Below, piece after piece: positions 17,453-26,912 of a DNA stretch of 64,000 nt. A model generated the notes under the pieces. That model made no database searches and was not told where the DNA came from. It saw only the letters and a list, made by a program, of their open reading frames with translations. The stretch covers positions 186,001 to 250,000 of the forward strand of contig NSJK01000002.1 of NCBI GenBank assembly GCA_002632325.1. The letters run 5' to 3'. The position numbers were made by a program, and so were the translations under genes. Source of the DNA: Lysobacterales bacterium. GTDB lineage: Bacteria; Pseudomonadota; Gammaproteobacteria; Xanthomonadales; Rhodanobacteraceae. The stretch's first letter is position 1; each line of letters starts with the position of its first letter.

Positions 17453-18042
17453 CAGCGTGGCCTCTTCATCGGATTGGGCATGTTCATGCCCATGCCCGGC
17501 ATGCCGTTGTTGGCTTGCTCGGGATTGACTGCGCGCAGGGTGATGAAATGCGCGGTACGCGACTTGCCACCGAAGCGTCCACCCCAGGACACCACCAGAT
17601 CGACCTGATACAGATCGAACGGTGCGTCCTGCGGCCCGCCCATGCCCTGTTGCATCGCCTGCATGGCCTGAGCCTGCGCGTTGCGGGCTTGATTCTGCGC
17701 TTGCGCCATCTGCTGGGCATTGCCTGCCGCCAGTTGCGGCGGCGGTTCGATCGCCGCGACATCGACCTTGCGAATGTCCAGATCCCAGGCATAGGCGTCG
17801 TCGAAACGACCGCTGCTGTGACCCTCTTCGACCGGAATGCCGACGCCGACCACATCGAGCTTGGTCTGCGCCCACAGCGCAGCCATCGTGTATTCCGACG
17901 ACATCCGCGTGTTGCGCATCGACGCGGTGAGCACCGACATCAACACACCGATCGCGATCGCGAAGACGAGGAAGGCCGCGACCATCTCGATCAGGCTGAA
18001 GCCTCGGGCCCGGCCATGCATGGGAGGGAAGCGGCGTTTCAT
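17452..18042 (-). CDS. gspI: T2SS minor pseudopilin GspI
   Basis: A ~196-residue pseudopilin cleaved at ARG/FSLIEMVAAFLVFAIAIGVLMSVL. I take the ATG at 18042 (MKRRFPPMHGRARG leader); ATG codons at 18057 and 18021 are alternatives and none has a good ribosome site. Between the usual strands there is an inserted Gln/Ala/Met-rich segment (about AAGNAQQMAQAQNQARNAQA onward, ~35 residues) and the C-terminus is a Met/Pro/Gly-rich tail (GMPGMGMNMPNPMKRPR). Both make this GspI longer than the ~125 residues usual for the family. It nucleates the tip complex with GspJ and GspK. Confidence 0.92.
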   Translation of the reverse strand: MKRRFPPMHGRARGFSLIEMVAAFLVFAIAIGVLMSVLTASMRNTRMSSEYTMAALWAQTKLDVVGVGIPVEEGHSSGRFDDAYAWDLDIRKVDVAAIEPPPQLAAGNAQQMAQAQNQARNAQAQAMQAMQQGMGGPQDAPFDLYQVDLVVSWGGRFGGKSRTAHFITLRAVNPEQANNGMPGMGMNMPNPMKRPR

Positions 18043-18085
18043 CTGAAGATCGACCATGGCGCTGCCGGCGAGTTCGCCACTGCGA

Positions 18086-18640
18086 CTACTCGCCACGCTC
18101 GTTGAGCTCAATGTCGCCGGTCAGCCAGGCGACGTTGATGCGCCATTCGCGCTGTCCCTGCAGCACGGCGATATGGCCCCCGGTGGAACTGCCGTCGGGG
18201 AAGAAGCGGATGCCGCCGCTGTTGCCGCCGGTGACCTCGCTCTCGGCCGTGGTCAGGCGCAGAACCATGCCCTTGGGCAATTCCCGAGCGCCCTTGCCCG
18301 GCGCGGTGTAGGCATTTTTCTCCAGATCGAGCACCAGGACCTGCGATTTGCCCTTCACGATCGCCTGCCCGCGCGTGTAGCGCAGCGCCGCCACCAGATC
18401 GCGGCTCGCAGCCCGGATCTTCGCCGACTGCAGGCTTTTGGAAAACGAAATCGAGACGATCGTCATCGCGATCGCCAGCAGCAGGATCACCGCCATCAGT
18501 TCGATGAGGGTGAAGCCGCGAGCGCGCGAGTGCGCGAGCGGTCGGGAATCGGGATTCGGGTTTCGGGAATCGGAACAGCGCGCCAGCGCGAACGCGGCTT
18601 GCGATTCCCGATTCCCGATCTCCGATTCCCGGCTTTTCAT
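18086..18640 (-). CDS. gspH: T2SS minor pseudopilin GspH with repeat-extended leader
   Basis: A 184-residue pseudopilin. The mature N-terminus is FTLIELMAVILLLAIAMTIVSI, after a cleavage site SRARG. The ATG at 18640 overlaps the gspG stop as ATGA, the coupling seen elsewhere in this operon. The leader is therefore 42 residues instead of the usual 5-15: residues ~4-33 are encoded by a GGGAATCGG-type palindromic repeat and read RESEIGNRESQ and SDSRNPNPDSR. No ATG, GTG or TTG lies in frame between the repeat and the cleavage site, so the repeat must be translated unless a CTG is used. The globular part looks intact (AASRDLVAALRYTRGQAIV). GspH is thought to link the tip complex to the GspG shaft. 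Confidence 0.9.
   Translation of the reverse strand: MKSRESEIGNRESQAAFALARCSDSRNPNPDSRPLAHSRARGFTLIELMAVILLLAIAMTIVSISFSKSLQSAKIRAASRDLVAALRYTRGQAIVKGKSQVLVLDLEKNAYTAPGKGARELPKGMVLRLTTAESEVTGGNSGGIRFFPDGSSTGGHIAVLQGQREWRINVAWLTGDIELNERGE
18543..18632. repeat. REP-like palindromic GGGAATCGG repeat inside gspH
   Basis: Two arms of about 30 bp (18543-18573 and 18603-18632), each made of three degenerate copies of CGGGAATC, face each other across a 29-bp GC-rich spacer (GCGCGCCAGCGCGAACG core). As RNA it could fold into a long imperfect hairpin. Tandem GGGAATCGG/GATTCCCG units are, from memory, common between genes in Xanthomonas-type genomes; here the element is in frame within a coding sequence. 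I saw no second copy of the full element in the window. Confidence 0.85.
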
Positions 18641-19068
18641 TGCCAGTTGCCGTAATCGGCGTTCACGCCGTCGCCACCGCTCTGGCCATCCTTGCCGAGG
18701 AAGATGATGTCGAAGTCGCCATGCTCGCCCGGCGCCTTGTACTGGAAGGCATGGCCGAACGGATCCTTGAGATCCGACTGCTTCCCGTATGGCCCTTGCC
18801 AGTTCGCGGCGTTGCCGGGCTTGCTGACCAGATCTTCCAGCCGCGCGGGCGGACTGCCGTTGTCGAGCGCATAGGAATCGATCTCGCCGGCCAGTCGGCC
18901 GACCGCGGCCTTGCCCGCACCCCATTTGCCCTTGTCGACGTTCTTGCCGACCTGCTGCACGACGATGCCGGCGACGATGCCGATCAGCACGATCACCGCG
19001 AGCATTTCGATGAGGCTGAAACCGCCCGCATGCGACCGACGATGGATGTTGCGTTGTGCCTTGTTCAT
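18637..19068 (-). CDS. gspG: T2SS major pseudopilin GspG
   Basis: The 143-residue shaft subunit of the pseudopilus. The leader MNKAQRNIHRRSHAGG is cleaved before FSLIEMLAVIVLIGIVAGIVVQQV (mature Glu5 present). The globular domain shows the GspG hallmarks: PPARLEDLVSKPGN, WQGPYGK, LKDPFGHAFQYKAPGEHGDFDI and the Ca-binding-type C-terminal loop DGQSGGDGVNADYGNW. An AGAGGAAA ribosome site precedes the ATG. A 126-bp gap separates it from gspF, more than elsewhere in the operon, so an internal promoter feeding the highly needed major pseudopilin is possible. Confidence 0.97.
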   Translation of the reverse strand: MNKAQRNIHRRSHAGGFSLIEMLAVIVLIGIVAGIVVQQVGKNVDKGKWGAGKAAVGRLAGEIDSYALDNGSPPARLEDLVSKPGNAANWQGPYGKQSDLKDPFGHAFQYKAPGEHGDFDIIFLGKDGQSGGDGVNADYGNWQ

Positions 19069-19148
19069 GACTTCTGGTTTCCTCTTTGGTGTTTCTGCAT
19101 CACCGGCTGCGGGATCCTGACCACGATGCGAAGGATGGATTTGCGCCT

Positions 19149-19175
19149 GCTGTCGACACGCTGGATGCCGACAGC
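19149..19175. other. Inverted repeat in the gspF-gspG gap
   Basis: GCTGTCG and CGACAGC form 7-bp arms around a 13-nt loop in the only sizeable gap within the T2SS operon (19069-19194). No U-tract follows. It may be a weak attenuator, an mRNA-processing or stability element for gspG, or chance. Confidence 0.3.
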
Positions 19176-19194
19176 CCGCGTCCTTGCCTGCGAT

Positions 19195-20412
19195 CTATTT
19201 CACTGCGCCGGCGATATTCATGATCGGCAGCACGATCGCCAGCATGATCATCGCCACCACCACCGTCATCACGATCGTCGTCGCCGGCACCAGCGCCGCG
19301 AGCAGGCGATCGAGCGTGTTCTTGACTTCGACATCGAAGGTATCGGCCACCTTGAGCAGCATGGTGTCGAGCTCGCCGGATTCCTCGCCGACCGAGATCA
19401 TCTGGATCGCGAGCTTGGGAAAGCGCTTGGACTGTGCCAGCGCGTGACCCAGCCCCCCACCCGTCTTGACTTCTTCGGTCGCCGCGCCGACTGCCTCGGC
19501 AAGCGCTGTATTGGTCATCACGTTGCGCGCCACGGTCAGGCCCGACAACAGCGGCACGCCATTCTTGAGCAGGGTGCCGAGCGTGCGTGCGATGCGCGCG
19601 GTCTCGATCTTGCGCACGATGTCGCCGACCACGCGCATGCGCAGCAGGCGTTCATCGATCGCCAGACGCGCTACCGGCTCGGCCATCTGCCGACGCAGCC
19701 AGCCGACACCGAGCACGATCACGACGAGGATCAGCCACCAGAAGCTCTGCAGCGCCGAGCCCACCGCGAGCACGACCTTGGTGATCAAGGGCATTTCCAC
19801 GTTCATGTCGGCGAACATCGGCGCGAACTGCGGAACCACGTAGACCAGCAGCACCATCAGCGACACCAGCACCATGCCGACCAGAAAGGCCGGATAGATC
19901 ATCGCGTTGATCACGCTGCTGCGCAGCGCCGCACTGCGCTCGAGATAATCGGCCAGTCGCGCCAGCGTGTCGTGCAGCGAACCGCCGGCCTCACCCGCGC
20001 GCACCATGTTGACGTACAGGCGCGAGAACGTGCCCTGTTCGGCTTCGAGCGAGTCCGACAACGGCGTACCGCCGCGCACTTCATCGCGCACGCGTTCGAG
20101 CATGCGCCGCGCCTTCTCGCTCTCGGGCAGGTCGAGCAGGATCTGCAGCGCGCGATCGAGCGGCTGGCCGGCTCCGAGCAGGGTCGCCAACTGTTGGGTG
20201 AACTGCACGATCTGCGCCTGACGCAGCGTTTTCTTCTTGAACAACGAGGCAAACAGGCTGGCTGAATCACCGCCATCGGCTTCGCGTACTTCGAGCGGAA
20301 TGTTGCCGGCATCCTGCAGCTTGCCGATCACGTCGTCGCGACTGCCGAGGTCGAATTGACCTTCGAGCACTTCGCCTGCGGGCGTGACTGCCTTGTAGTA
20401 GAACAAGGTCAT
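19195..20412 (-). CDS. gspF: T2SS inner-membrane platform protein GspF
   Basis: A 405-residue polytopic protein with two repeated T2SSF helical domains (first from TLRQAQIVQFTQQLATLLGAG, second from KIETARIARTLGTLLKNGVPL), each with the GEESG/GEAGG motif, and three membrane helices (about residues 170-192, 215-240 and 375-397). It couples the GspE ATPase to pseudopilin addition. It starts 4 bp after gspE. Full length for the family, nothing missing. Confidence 0.97.
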   Translation of the reverse strand: MTLFYYKAVTPAGEVLEGQFDLGSRDDVIGKLQDAGNIPLEVREADGGDSASLFASLFKKKTLRQAQIVQFTQQLATLLGAGQPLDRALQILLDLPESEKARRMLERVRDEVRGGTPLSDSLEAEQGTFSRLYVNMVRAGEAGGSLHDTLARLADYLERSAALRSSVINAMIYPAFLVGMVLVSLMVLLVYVVPQFAPMFADMNVEMPLITKVVLAVGSALQSFWWLILVVIVLGVGWLRRQMAEPVARLAIDERLLRMRVVGDIVRKIETARIARTLGTLLKNGVPLLSGLTVARNVMTNTALAEAVGAATEEVKTGGGLGHALAQSKRFPKLAIQMISVGEESGELDTMLLKVADTFDVEVKNTLDRLLAALVPATTIVMTVVVAMIMLAIVLPIMNIAGAVK

Positions 20413-20416
20413 GGGC

Positions 20417-22162
20417 TCAGCCTTCCGAGGACGTCACGCGCAGCACTTCCTCGATCGTGGTCTGGCCCTGCAGCGACTTGGCCAGACCATCCTCGAACAT
20501 CGTGCGCATGCCTTCCTTGCGCGCCTGCGCCTCGATTTCGCCCATCCCCGCGTGCTGCATGATCAGGCGCCGGATCGAGTCGGACATGACGAGGAATTCC
20601 ATGATCGTCGTGCGACCGAAATAGCCGGTCGGATTGGCGGCGCTGGAACCGGGCTTGTAGAGCCTGACCGGGCGCTCGTCGGTGAACTTTTCCAGTTCGT
20701 ATTCCTTGATGACTTCGGGCATCGCTGCATACGGCGTCGCCGTGGACAGATCCAGGCGCCGCACCAGACGCTGGGCGAGGATGCCGTTGACGGTCGAGGT
20801 GAGGAGGTAATCCTCCACCCCCATGTCGAGCATGCGGGTGATGCCGCCGGCCGCGTTGTTGGTGTGCAGGGTGGACAACACGAGGTGACCGGTGAGCGCC
20901 GACTGGATCGCGATCTTGGCGGTTTCCAGATCGCGCATTTCGCCGATCATGATGATGTCCGGATCCTGACGCACGATCGAACGCAGCGCGTGGCTGAAGT
21001 CCAGTCCGATCTGCGGCTTGGCCTGGATCTGGTTGATGCCCTCGATCTGGTATTCGATCGGGTCTTCGACCGTGATGATCTTGACGTCGGCGGTATTGAG
21101 CTTGGACAGCGCGGTGTAGAGCGTGGTGGTCTTGCCCGATCCGGTCGGGCCGGTGACCAGCATGATGCCGTGCGGCAGTTCGAGCACGTTGAGGAACTTG
21201 TGCAGGAACTGGTCGGTGAACCCGAGCGTGTGGAAATCGAACACGACCGCTTCACGGTCGAGGATGCGCATTACCACCGATTCTCCGTGCGCGGTCGGCA
21301 CCGTCGACACGCGCAGGTCGAGCTCCTTGCCCTGCACGCGGATCATGATGCGGCCATCCTGCGGCAGACGGCGCTCGGCGATGTTGAGCTTGGCCATGAT
21401 CTTGATGCGCGAGATCACCGCTGCAGTCGAGGCTGCGGGCGGCGATTCGACCTCGTGCAGCACGCCGTCGATGCGATAGCGCACCTTGAGGCGGTTCTCG
21501 AACGGCTCGACATGGATGTCCGAGGCGCGCTGTTCGACCGCGCGCTGGATCACCAGATTGACCAGGCGGATCACCGGCGCTTCGGAAGCCAGATCGCGCA
21601 GATGCTCGATGTCGTCCTCGCTGCGGGTGTTTTCGTCGGTGAGGTTCTCGACGATCGTGCCCATCGCCGAACGACCCGAGCCGTAGTAGCGCTCGATCAG
21701 ATCATCGATTTCGCTGCGCAGTCCGATGCTGAGCTTGACCTGTCGGCCAGTCGCCAACTGCAGCGCCTGCACCGGAAAGGCGTCGGCGGGATCGGCCACC
21801 ACGAGGGTCACGTCGGCATCGCTTTCGGCGATCGGACAGACATGATGGTGCTTGAGAAAGCGGATCGACACCTGCACGTTGGCGGGCGGCGTTTCGGGGA
21901 ACTCCTTGGCCGAGAGCAACGGCAACGACAGCAATTCGGCCACCGCATCGGCCATCTCGCGCTCGGACACCAGACCCAGCCGCGTGAGCAGGGACACCAG
22001 GCTGCCCGAGGCCGGATCCTCCTCGTGCAGGCGACGTCCGCGCGCCAGATCGTTCTCCTTGAGCCGCCCGCGCGCGACCAGAAACCGGCAGATGCGCTCG
22101 TCCAGCGTCAGCTCGTCGGTCTTGGGCTCAAGCAGGGTGTCGTCGGTTGCGGCGGCGGCCAT
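20417..22162 (-). CDS. gspE: T2SS assembly ATPase GspE lacking the zinc tetracysteine motif
   Basis: A 581-residue hexameric ATPase that powers pseudopilus growth. The N1/N2 domains (GspL-binding; LTLDERICRFLVARGRLKENDL) precede the core: Asp-box (SDIHVEPFENRLKVRYRIDG), Walker A GPTGSGKTTT with Lys344, Walker B region DPDIIMIGEMRD and the His box TGHLVLSTLHTN. The zinc-finger subdomain normally carries two CxxC pairs after ILAQRLVR; here the equivalent segment (RRLDLSTATPYAAMPEV ... GSSAANPTGYFGRTTI) has no cysteine at all. The ATG at 22162 is taken because the N1 domain begins there. It is the first gene of the T2SS operon; the upstream gap is 79 bp, so transcription may also run in from the gene before it. 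Confidence 0.97.
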   Translation of the reverse strand: MAAAATDDTLLEPKTDELTLDERICRFLVARGRLKENDLARGRRLHEEDPASGSLVSLLTRLGLVSEREMADAVAELLSLPLLSAKEFPETPPANVQVSIRFLKHHHVCPIAESDADVTLVVADPADAFPVQALQLATGRQVKLSIGLRSEIDDLIERYYGSGRSAMGTIVENLTDENTRSEDDIEHLRDLASEAPVIRLVNLVIQRAVEQRASDIHVEPFENRLKVRYRIDGVLHEVESPPAASTAAVISRIKIMAKLNIAERRLPQDGRIMIRVQGKELDLRVSTVPTAHGESVVMRILDREAVVFDFHTLGFTDQFLHKFLNVLELPHGIMLVTGPTGSGKTTTLYTALSKLNTADVKIITVEDPIEYQIEGINQIQAKPQIGLDFSHALRSIVRQDPDIIMIGEMRDLETAKIAIQSALTGHLVLSTLHTNNAAGGITRMLDMGVEDYLLTSTVNGILAQRLVRRLDLSTATPYAAMPEVIKEYELEKFTDERPVRLYKPGSSAANPTGYFGRTTIMEFLVMSDSIRRLIMQHAGMGEIEAQARKEGMRTMFEDGLAKSLQGQTTIEEVLRVTSSEG

Positions 22163-22241
22163 GGAAAGTCCGTAAAGGCAGGTTTGGCGTGGATTGCCCA
22201 TTGTTCCACAAGGTCGGCGCCAGCGACGCGCCGATCCACGG

Positions 22242-22940
22242 TCACGTCGGGCTGGTGGGCGGCCCGGCCTCACTGTGACCTTCGGCATGGGCTTGCGGTT
22301 CCCGCTCACGGCCCACCAATTGCTCGATGAACGCGCGATTGAAGGCCACCCACAGCAACACCGGAATCACCGCCGGCAGGATCAGCACCGCGAACTGGTA
22401 GGCGATGCCGATCGCCGCAGGCGATAGCCCTGCCGCTGCGATGGCCGCGGCACCTTCGGAACCTGACTGGTACGCCAGCACCTTGAGCGACTCGGCACAG
22501 ATGCCGAAGGCCTGCGTCAGCCAGATCAGCGCGAACGCGACGAGAAACTGCAAGGCTCTGCGACCTGCCGTGATCGGTGTGGCCATCGCCAATCCCGCGA
22601 ACAAGGGCAGCGACCAGGCGTAGACCATCGGATTGAGGGTCGGTTCGAGCACGCCGACGCCACCGGCGTGTCCGCCGCTCGCCGCAACCGTCACCTGCAC
22701 GTGCGTGGTCACGGTAACGAAATACGAACTGCGCGCGACCACTCGACCAGCGGCATCGAGCAGCTCACCGCCCAGCGTGAGATTCTCGAACAGGCCGCCC
22801 CAGAACCCCAGCAAGGCGAGCTTGGCCAGATGCATTGCCGGCAGCACCCACAGCGGCGCCCATGCCAACCACAGCACGAACGCAAGTGGCAGCCACAGCA
22901 GCGCACGCAAGGCGAAGCCGCGAACCGGCGAGGCGGCCAT
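22242..22940 (-). CDS. Putative exosortase H-associated membrane protein
   Basis: A 232-residue protein with about five membrane helices (residues ~11-38, 40-50, 107-120, 127-148 and 188-208). The pattern LRALLWLPLAFVLWLAWAPLWVLPAMHLA, NPMVYAWSLPLFAGLAMATPI, LTQAFGICAESLKVLAYQSG and YQFAVLILPAVIPVLLWVAFNRAFIE resembles the small membrane partner encoded with exosortase H (XrtH, the IPTL-CTERM sorting enzyme) as I remember it; I cannot check this. No exosortase or IPTL-CTERM substrate is in the window. It begins one base after the purL stop, so it is expressed with purL. If the family call is wrong it is simply an unknown inner-membrane protein. Confidence 0.55.
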   Translation of the reverse strand: MAASPVRGFALRALLWLPLAFVLWLAWAPLWVLPAMHLAKLALLGFWGGLFENLTLGGELLDAAGRVVARSSYFVTVTTHVQVTVAASGGHAGGVGVLEPTLNPMVYAWSLPLFAGLAMATPITAGRRALQFLVAFALIWLTQAFGICAESLKVLAYQSGSEGAAAIAAAGLSPAAIGIAYQFAVLILPAVIPVLLWVAFNRAFIEQLVGREREPQAHAEGHSEAGPPTSPT

Positions 22941-22941
22941 T

Positions 22942-25900
22942 TCAATCCACCCACACGCGAGCGTTGCGGAACATGCGCAGCCACGGCGAGTCCTCGCCCC
23001 ATTCGGGCGGACGCCAGGACATCTGCACGCTGCGGATCACGCGCTCGGGATGCGGCATGAGGATCGTGGCGCGACCATCCTCGCTGGTGAAGCCGGTGGC
23101 GCCGCCGGCCGAGCCGTTGGAGTTGTACGGGAACCGTTCGGTCGCACAACCGGCGTTGTCGACGAAGCGCAAGGCGAGTGCGGCGCGGCCGGCATCGCGC
23201 GCGTCCGCGAATTCGACGCGTCCTTCGCCGTGCGCGACCACCACCGGGATACACGATCCCGCCATGCCGCGCAGCAGAATCGACGGCGAATCGACCACTT
23301 CGACCGCCACCATCCGCGCTTCGTACTGCTCGCTGAGATTGCGTTCGAATCGCGGCCAATACTGCGCGCCGGGAATGATCGCCTTGAGTTGGGACAGCAT
23401 CTGGCAGCCGTTGCACACACCCAGCGTGAAGGTTTGCGCGTCGGCGAAGAACTGCGCGAACATGTCGCGCAGCATCGGGTTGTAGAGCACCGAGGCAGCC
23501 CAACCACGTCCGGCGCCGAGCACATCGCCGTAACTGAAACCGCCGCAGGCAGCCAGGCCACGAAATCCTGCGAGACGCTGCCGTCCGCTGGCGAGATCGC
23601 TCATGTGCACGTCGACGGCATCGAAGCCCGCTCGCGTGAATGCCGCAGCCATCTCGATCTGTCCGTTCACGCCCTGCTCGCGCAGGATCGCGATGCGCGG
23701 ACGCGACCCGCGCGCGATCCACGGCGCAGCCACGTCTTCGGTGGGATCGAACATCAGTCGCGGCGACAGGCCGCGATCGCTCACGTCGCAGCGTGCGGCG
23801 AGTTCTTCGTCGGCGCTCGCGGGGTTGTCGCGCCGACGCTGCAGCGCATGACTGGTCTGCGACCACGCCTGCATGAGCTCGGCCCAGGGACGATCACTGA
23901 GCAGGGTGTCGCCAAGACGCACGCGCACGCGCATTGCCGTGATCGGCGTGGCGACCCTGTGCGCAAGACTGGCGACGCCATGACGTTCGAGCACGGCCAG
24001 GAATGCATCGCGGTCGGCGCTGCGAATCTGCACCAGCACGCCGAGTTCTTCGTTGAACAGTGCAGCCAGCGCATTCTCGCCCCAACCGTCGAGCACGAGA
24101 TCTAGACCGCAATGCCCGGCCAGCGCCATTTCCAGCAGGGCCACGTACAGACCGCCGTCACTGCGATCGTGCCAGGCCTGCAGCAAGCCTGCGTCACGCG
24201 CTTCGCCGAGTGCGATCACAGCCGCCTTGAAGCGCTGCGCATCATCGAGATCCGGCGCTTCACCGCCGCGTCGCGCAAACACCTGCAGCAGCGAACTGCC
24301 GCCCAGACGGTTGCGTCCGCCGCCGATGTCGAGCAGCCAGATTTCGCTCGCCGCCGGATCGCCCTGCAATTGCGGCGTGAGCGTGCGCCGCGCATCGGCG
24401 CAGCGCGCGAAGGCGCTGACGATCAGCGAAACGGGCGACACCGTCTGCAGACTCTCCGCCGACGTGGTATCCGACCAGCGTGTCTGCATCGACAGCGAGT
24501 CCTTGCCCACCGGGATCGAGATGCCCAGCGCCGGACACAGCTCCATGCCGACCGCATGCACCGCATCGAACAAGGCGGCATCTTCATGGCCGTAACCGGA
24601 CGCCGCCATCCAGTTCGCCGACAGCCGCACTTCATCGAGGCGCACGTCGGCAGCAAACAGATTCGTGAGCGCCTCGCCGACCGCCATGCGCGCACTCGCC
24701 GCCGCATCGATCAGCGCCAGCGGCGTGCGCTCGCCCATCGCCATCGCCTCGCCTGCGTAGCCCTCGAAATCGACGAGGGTCACGGCGCAATCAGCCACCG
24801 GCACCTGCCATGGTCCGACCATCGGATCACGCGCGCACAAACCACCGACGCTGCGATCGCCAATGGTCACGAGGAAGGACTTGCTGCCGACTGCAGGCAG
24901 GCGCAGCACGCGATCGATTGCTTCTTCGAGCGCAATGCCATCGAGATCGGGCACGATGTCGATGCGTTGGGTCGAGCGCCGCGCATCGCGTTGCATGCGC
25001 GGCGGCTTGCCGAACAGCACGTCGAGCGGCAAGTCGATCACGTGATGATCGGGGTGCGCTGGCGCAAGGCGCTCGTCGACGAGCAGCAGGCGGCGCTCGG
25101 CGGTGGCGCGACCGACCACCGCAAACGGACAGCGCTCGCGCGCGCACAGTGCACGCAACGTCTCCAGATCGGCCGGCCGTACACCCAGCACGTAGCGTTC
25201 CTGCGATTCGTTGCACCAGATCTGCATCGGCGAGAGCTGGGCATCGTCGCTGGGAATCTCGCGCAGACGAATCACGCCGCCGACCTTGGAATCATTGAGG
25301 AGTTCGGGGATCGCGTTCGACAGGCCGCCCGCGCCGACATCGTGGATCGAGACGAGCGGGTTGCCCTCGCCGCGCGCCCAGCAGCCGTCGATGACTTCCT
25401 GACAACGACGCTGCATCTCGGCGTTGTCACGCTGCACCGAGGCGAAGTCGAGCTGTTCGGAACTGGCGCCCGCCGCGACCGACGAAGCAGCTCCGCCACC
25501 CAGACCGATCAGCATCGCCGGGCCGCCGAGCACGATCACGCAATCGCCATCGCGCAGGTTGTGCTTGTCGACGTGATCGGCGCGCAGGTTGGCCACGCCG
25601 CCCGCGATCATGATCGGCTTGTCGTAGCCGCGAAACAGCCCGGGAGCGCCGCCATCCTGTTCGAAAGCGCGGAAATAGCCGCCCAGACAGGGACGACCGA
25701 ATTCATTGTTGAACGCGGCCGCGCCGAGCGGCGCGTCGCGCATGATTTCGAAGGCGCTGGCAAAGCGCGGCGGCAACGGACGCTCGCGCTCCCACGGGCG
25801 CGGCAAGCCGGGGATGCGCAGATCCGACACGGTGTAGCCGACCAGCCCTGCCTTGGGCTTGCCGCCACGTCCGGTAGCCCCCTCGTCGCGAATTTCGCCA

Positions 25901-26814
25901 CCCGCGCCGGTCGAAGCGCCCGGATACGGCGATATCGCGGTGGGATGATTGTGCGTCTCGACCTTGATCGCGTAAGGCACGTCCTGCGCATGCGTGCGGA
26001 ACACCGCGTCAGTCGGATCGGCATGGAAACGTTGCGCGGCGCTGCCCCTGATGACGGCGGCATTGTCGTGATAGGCCGACAAGGTGTGCGCCGGCGAGCA
26101 GGCATGGGTATTGCGGATCATCGCGAACAGCGACTTGGGCTGCTCCACGCCATCGACCGTGAACTGCGCGTTGAAGATCTTGTGCCGGCAATGCTCGGAA
26201 TTGGCCTGCGCGAACATCATGAGTTCGGCATCGCTGGGGTTGCGACCCAGTTCGGCGTAGCGCTCGGCCAGGTACTGGATCTCGTCTTCGGCCAATGCCA
26301 GGCCCAGACGCGCATTCGCCGCGAGCAAGGCAGCACGCGCATCCGCACCCAGATCCACGCGCTGCAGCGGTGCGGGCGATCCGGCGGCGAACAGTCGCGA
26401 TGCGCCTTCGATGCGCTCGACCACGGTCTGCGTCATCGGATCGTGCAGCGCACGCTCGAGCGCGCGCCGCGCAACGGAATCATCCGGCATTCCTTCGAGT
26501 TCGAAGCCGATGCCACGTTCGACACGGCGCAGCTCGAAACCGCAGCCGACGAGGATTTCGGTGGCCTTGCTCGACCATGGCGAGCGTGTGCCCAGCCGCG
26601 GCACCACCCACAGCGTTGCCGCCGCGACCGAATGAGTGCCTGCCTGCAGGATCTCGCTCAGGCGTGAACGATCGAGCGTTGTTTCGCCGCAATCGACGAA
26701 GTACACCCAGCGTGCGGCACGCACGCTGGCGCTCGGCGCGATGCGTTTGAGTTCGATGTTGAGTCGTTCGATGCGGAACGCTGACAGCGCAGGCAGGCCG
26801 TCGAGGACGATCAT
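22942..26814 (-). CDS. purL: Phosphoribosylformylglycinamidine synthase (large single-chain)
   Basis: A 1290-residue enzyme of purine synthesis that converts FGAR to FGAM using glutamine and ATP in the cytoplasm. It is the long gammaproteobacterial form. An N-terminal PurS-like domain (to ~150) is followed by a linker and two PurM-like halves ([62 protein letters not shown]). The C-terminal class I glutaminase from ~1035 has the nucleophile Cys1134 in VCNGCQML and the [10 protein letters not shown] oxyanion segment. The catalytic His and Glu lie in the last 40 residues (MPHPERVI). The following membrane-protein gene starts 1 bp after its stop. Confidence 0.98.
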   Translation of the reverse strand: MIVLDGLPALSAFRIERLNIELKRIAPSASVRAARWVYFVDCGETTLDRSRLSEILQAGTHSVAAATLWVVPRLGTRSPWSSKATEILVGCGFELRRVERGIGFELEGMPDDSVARRALERALHDPMTQTVVERIEGASRLFAAGSPAPLQRVDLGADARAALLAANARLGLALAEDEIQYLAERYAELGRNPSDAELMMFAQANSEHCRHKIFNAQFTVDGVEQPKSLFAMIRNTHACSPAHTLSAYHDNAAVIRGSAAQRFHADPTDAVFRTHAQDVPYAIKVETHNHPTAISPYPGASTGAGGEIRDEGATGRGGKPKAGLVGYTVSDLRIPGLPRPWERERPLPPRFASAFEIMRDAPLGAAAFNNEFGRPCLGGYFRAFEQDGGAPGLFRGYDKPIMIAGGVANLRADHVDKHNLRDGDCVIVLGGPAMLIGLGGGAASSVAAGASSEQLDFASVQRDNAEMQRRCQEVIDGCWARGEGNPLVSIHDVGAGGLSNAIPELLNDSKVGGVIRLREIPSDDAQLSPMQIWCNESQERYVLGVRPADLETLRALCARERCPFAVVGRATAERRLLLVDERLAPAHPDHHVIDLPLDVLFGKPPRMQRDARRSTQRIDIVPDLDGIALEEAIDRVLRLPAVGSKSFLVTIGDRSVGGLCARDPMVGPWQVPVADCAVTLVDFEGYAGEAMAMGERTPLALIDAAASARMAVGEALTNLFAADVRLDEVRLSANWMAASGYGHEDAALFDAVHAVGMELCPALGISIPVGKDSLSMQTRWSDTTSAESLQTVSPVSLIVSAFARCADARRTLTPQLQGDPAASEIWLLDIGGGRNRLGGSSLLQVFARRGGEAPDLDDAQRFKAAVIALGEARDAGLLQAWHDRSDGGLYVALLEMALAGHCGLDLVLDGWGENALAALFNEELGVLVQIRSADRDAFLAVLERHGVASLAHRVATPITAMRVRVRLGDTLLSDRPWAELMQAWSQTSHALQRRRDNPASADEELAARCDVSDRGLSPRLMFDPTEDVAAPWIARGSRPRIAILREQGVNGQIEMAAAFTRAGFDAVDVHMSDLASGRQRLAGFRGLAACGGFSYGDVLGAGRGWAASVLYNPMLRDMFAQFFADAQTFTLGVCNGCQMLSQLKAIIPGAQYWPRFERNLSEQYEARMVAVEVVDSPSILLRGMAGSCIPVVVAHGEGRVEFADARDAGRAALALRFVDNAGCATERFPYNSNGSAGGATGFTSEDGRATILMPHPERVIRSVQMSWRPPEWGEDSPWLRMFRNARVWVD

Positions 26815-26912
26815 GGCGCGGGCGCCTCGGCAAGGGAGCCCGTCATTGTAGTGGAAGCCTGCGCCCGCGCGGCGGACATTGCGCTCGCGCAGGCTTGATC
26901 AGCCGCCTTCGC

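Noticed and set aside
24112-26667. An 851-residue open frame antisense to purL
   Set aside because: His/Arg-rich composition typical of a reversed coding sequence, no start signal, and PurL is unambiguous on the other strand.
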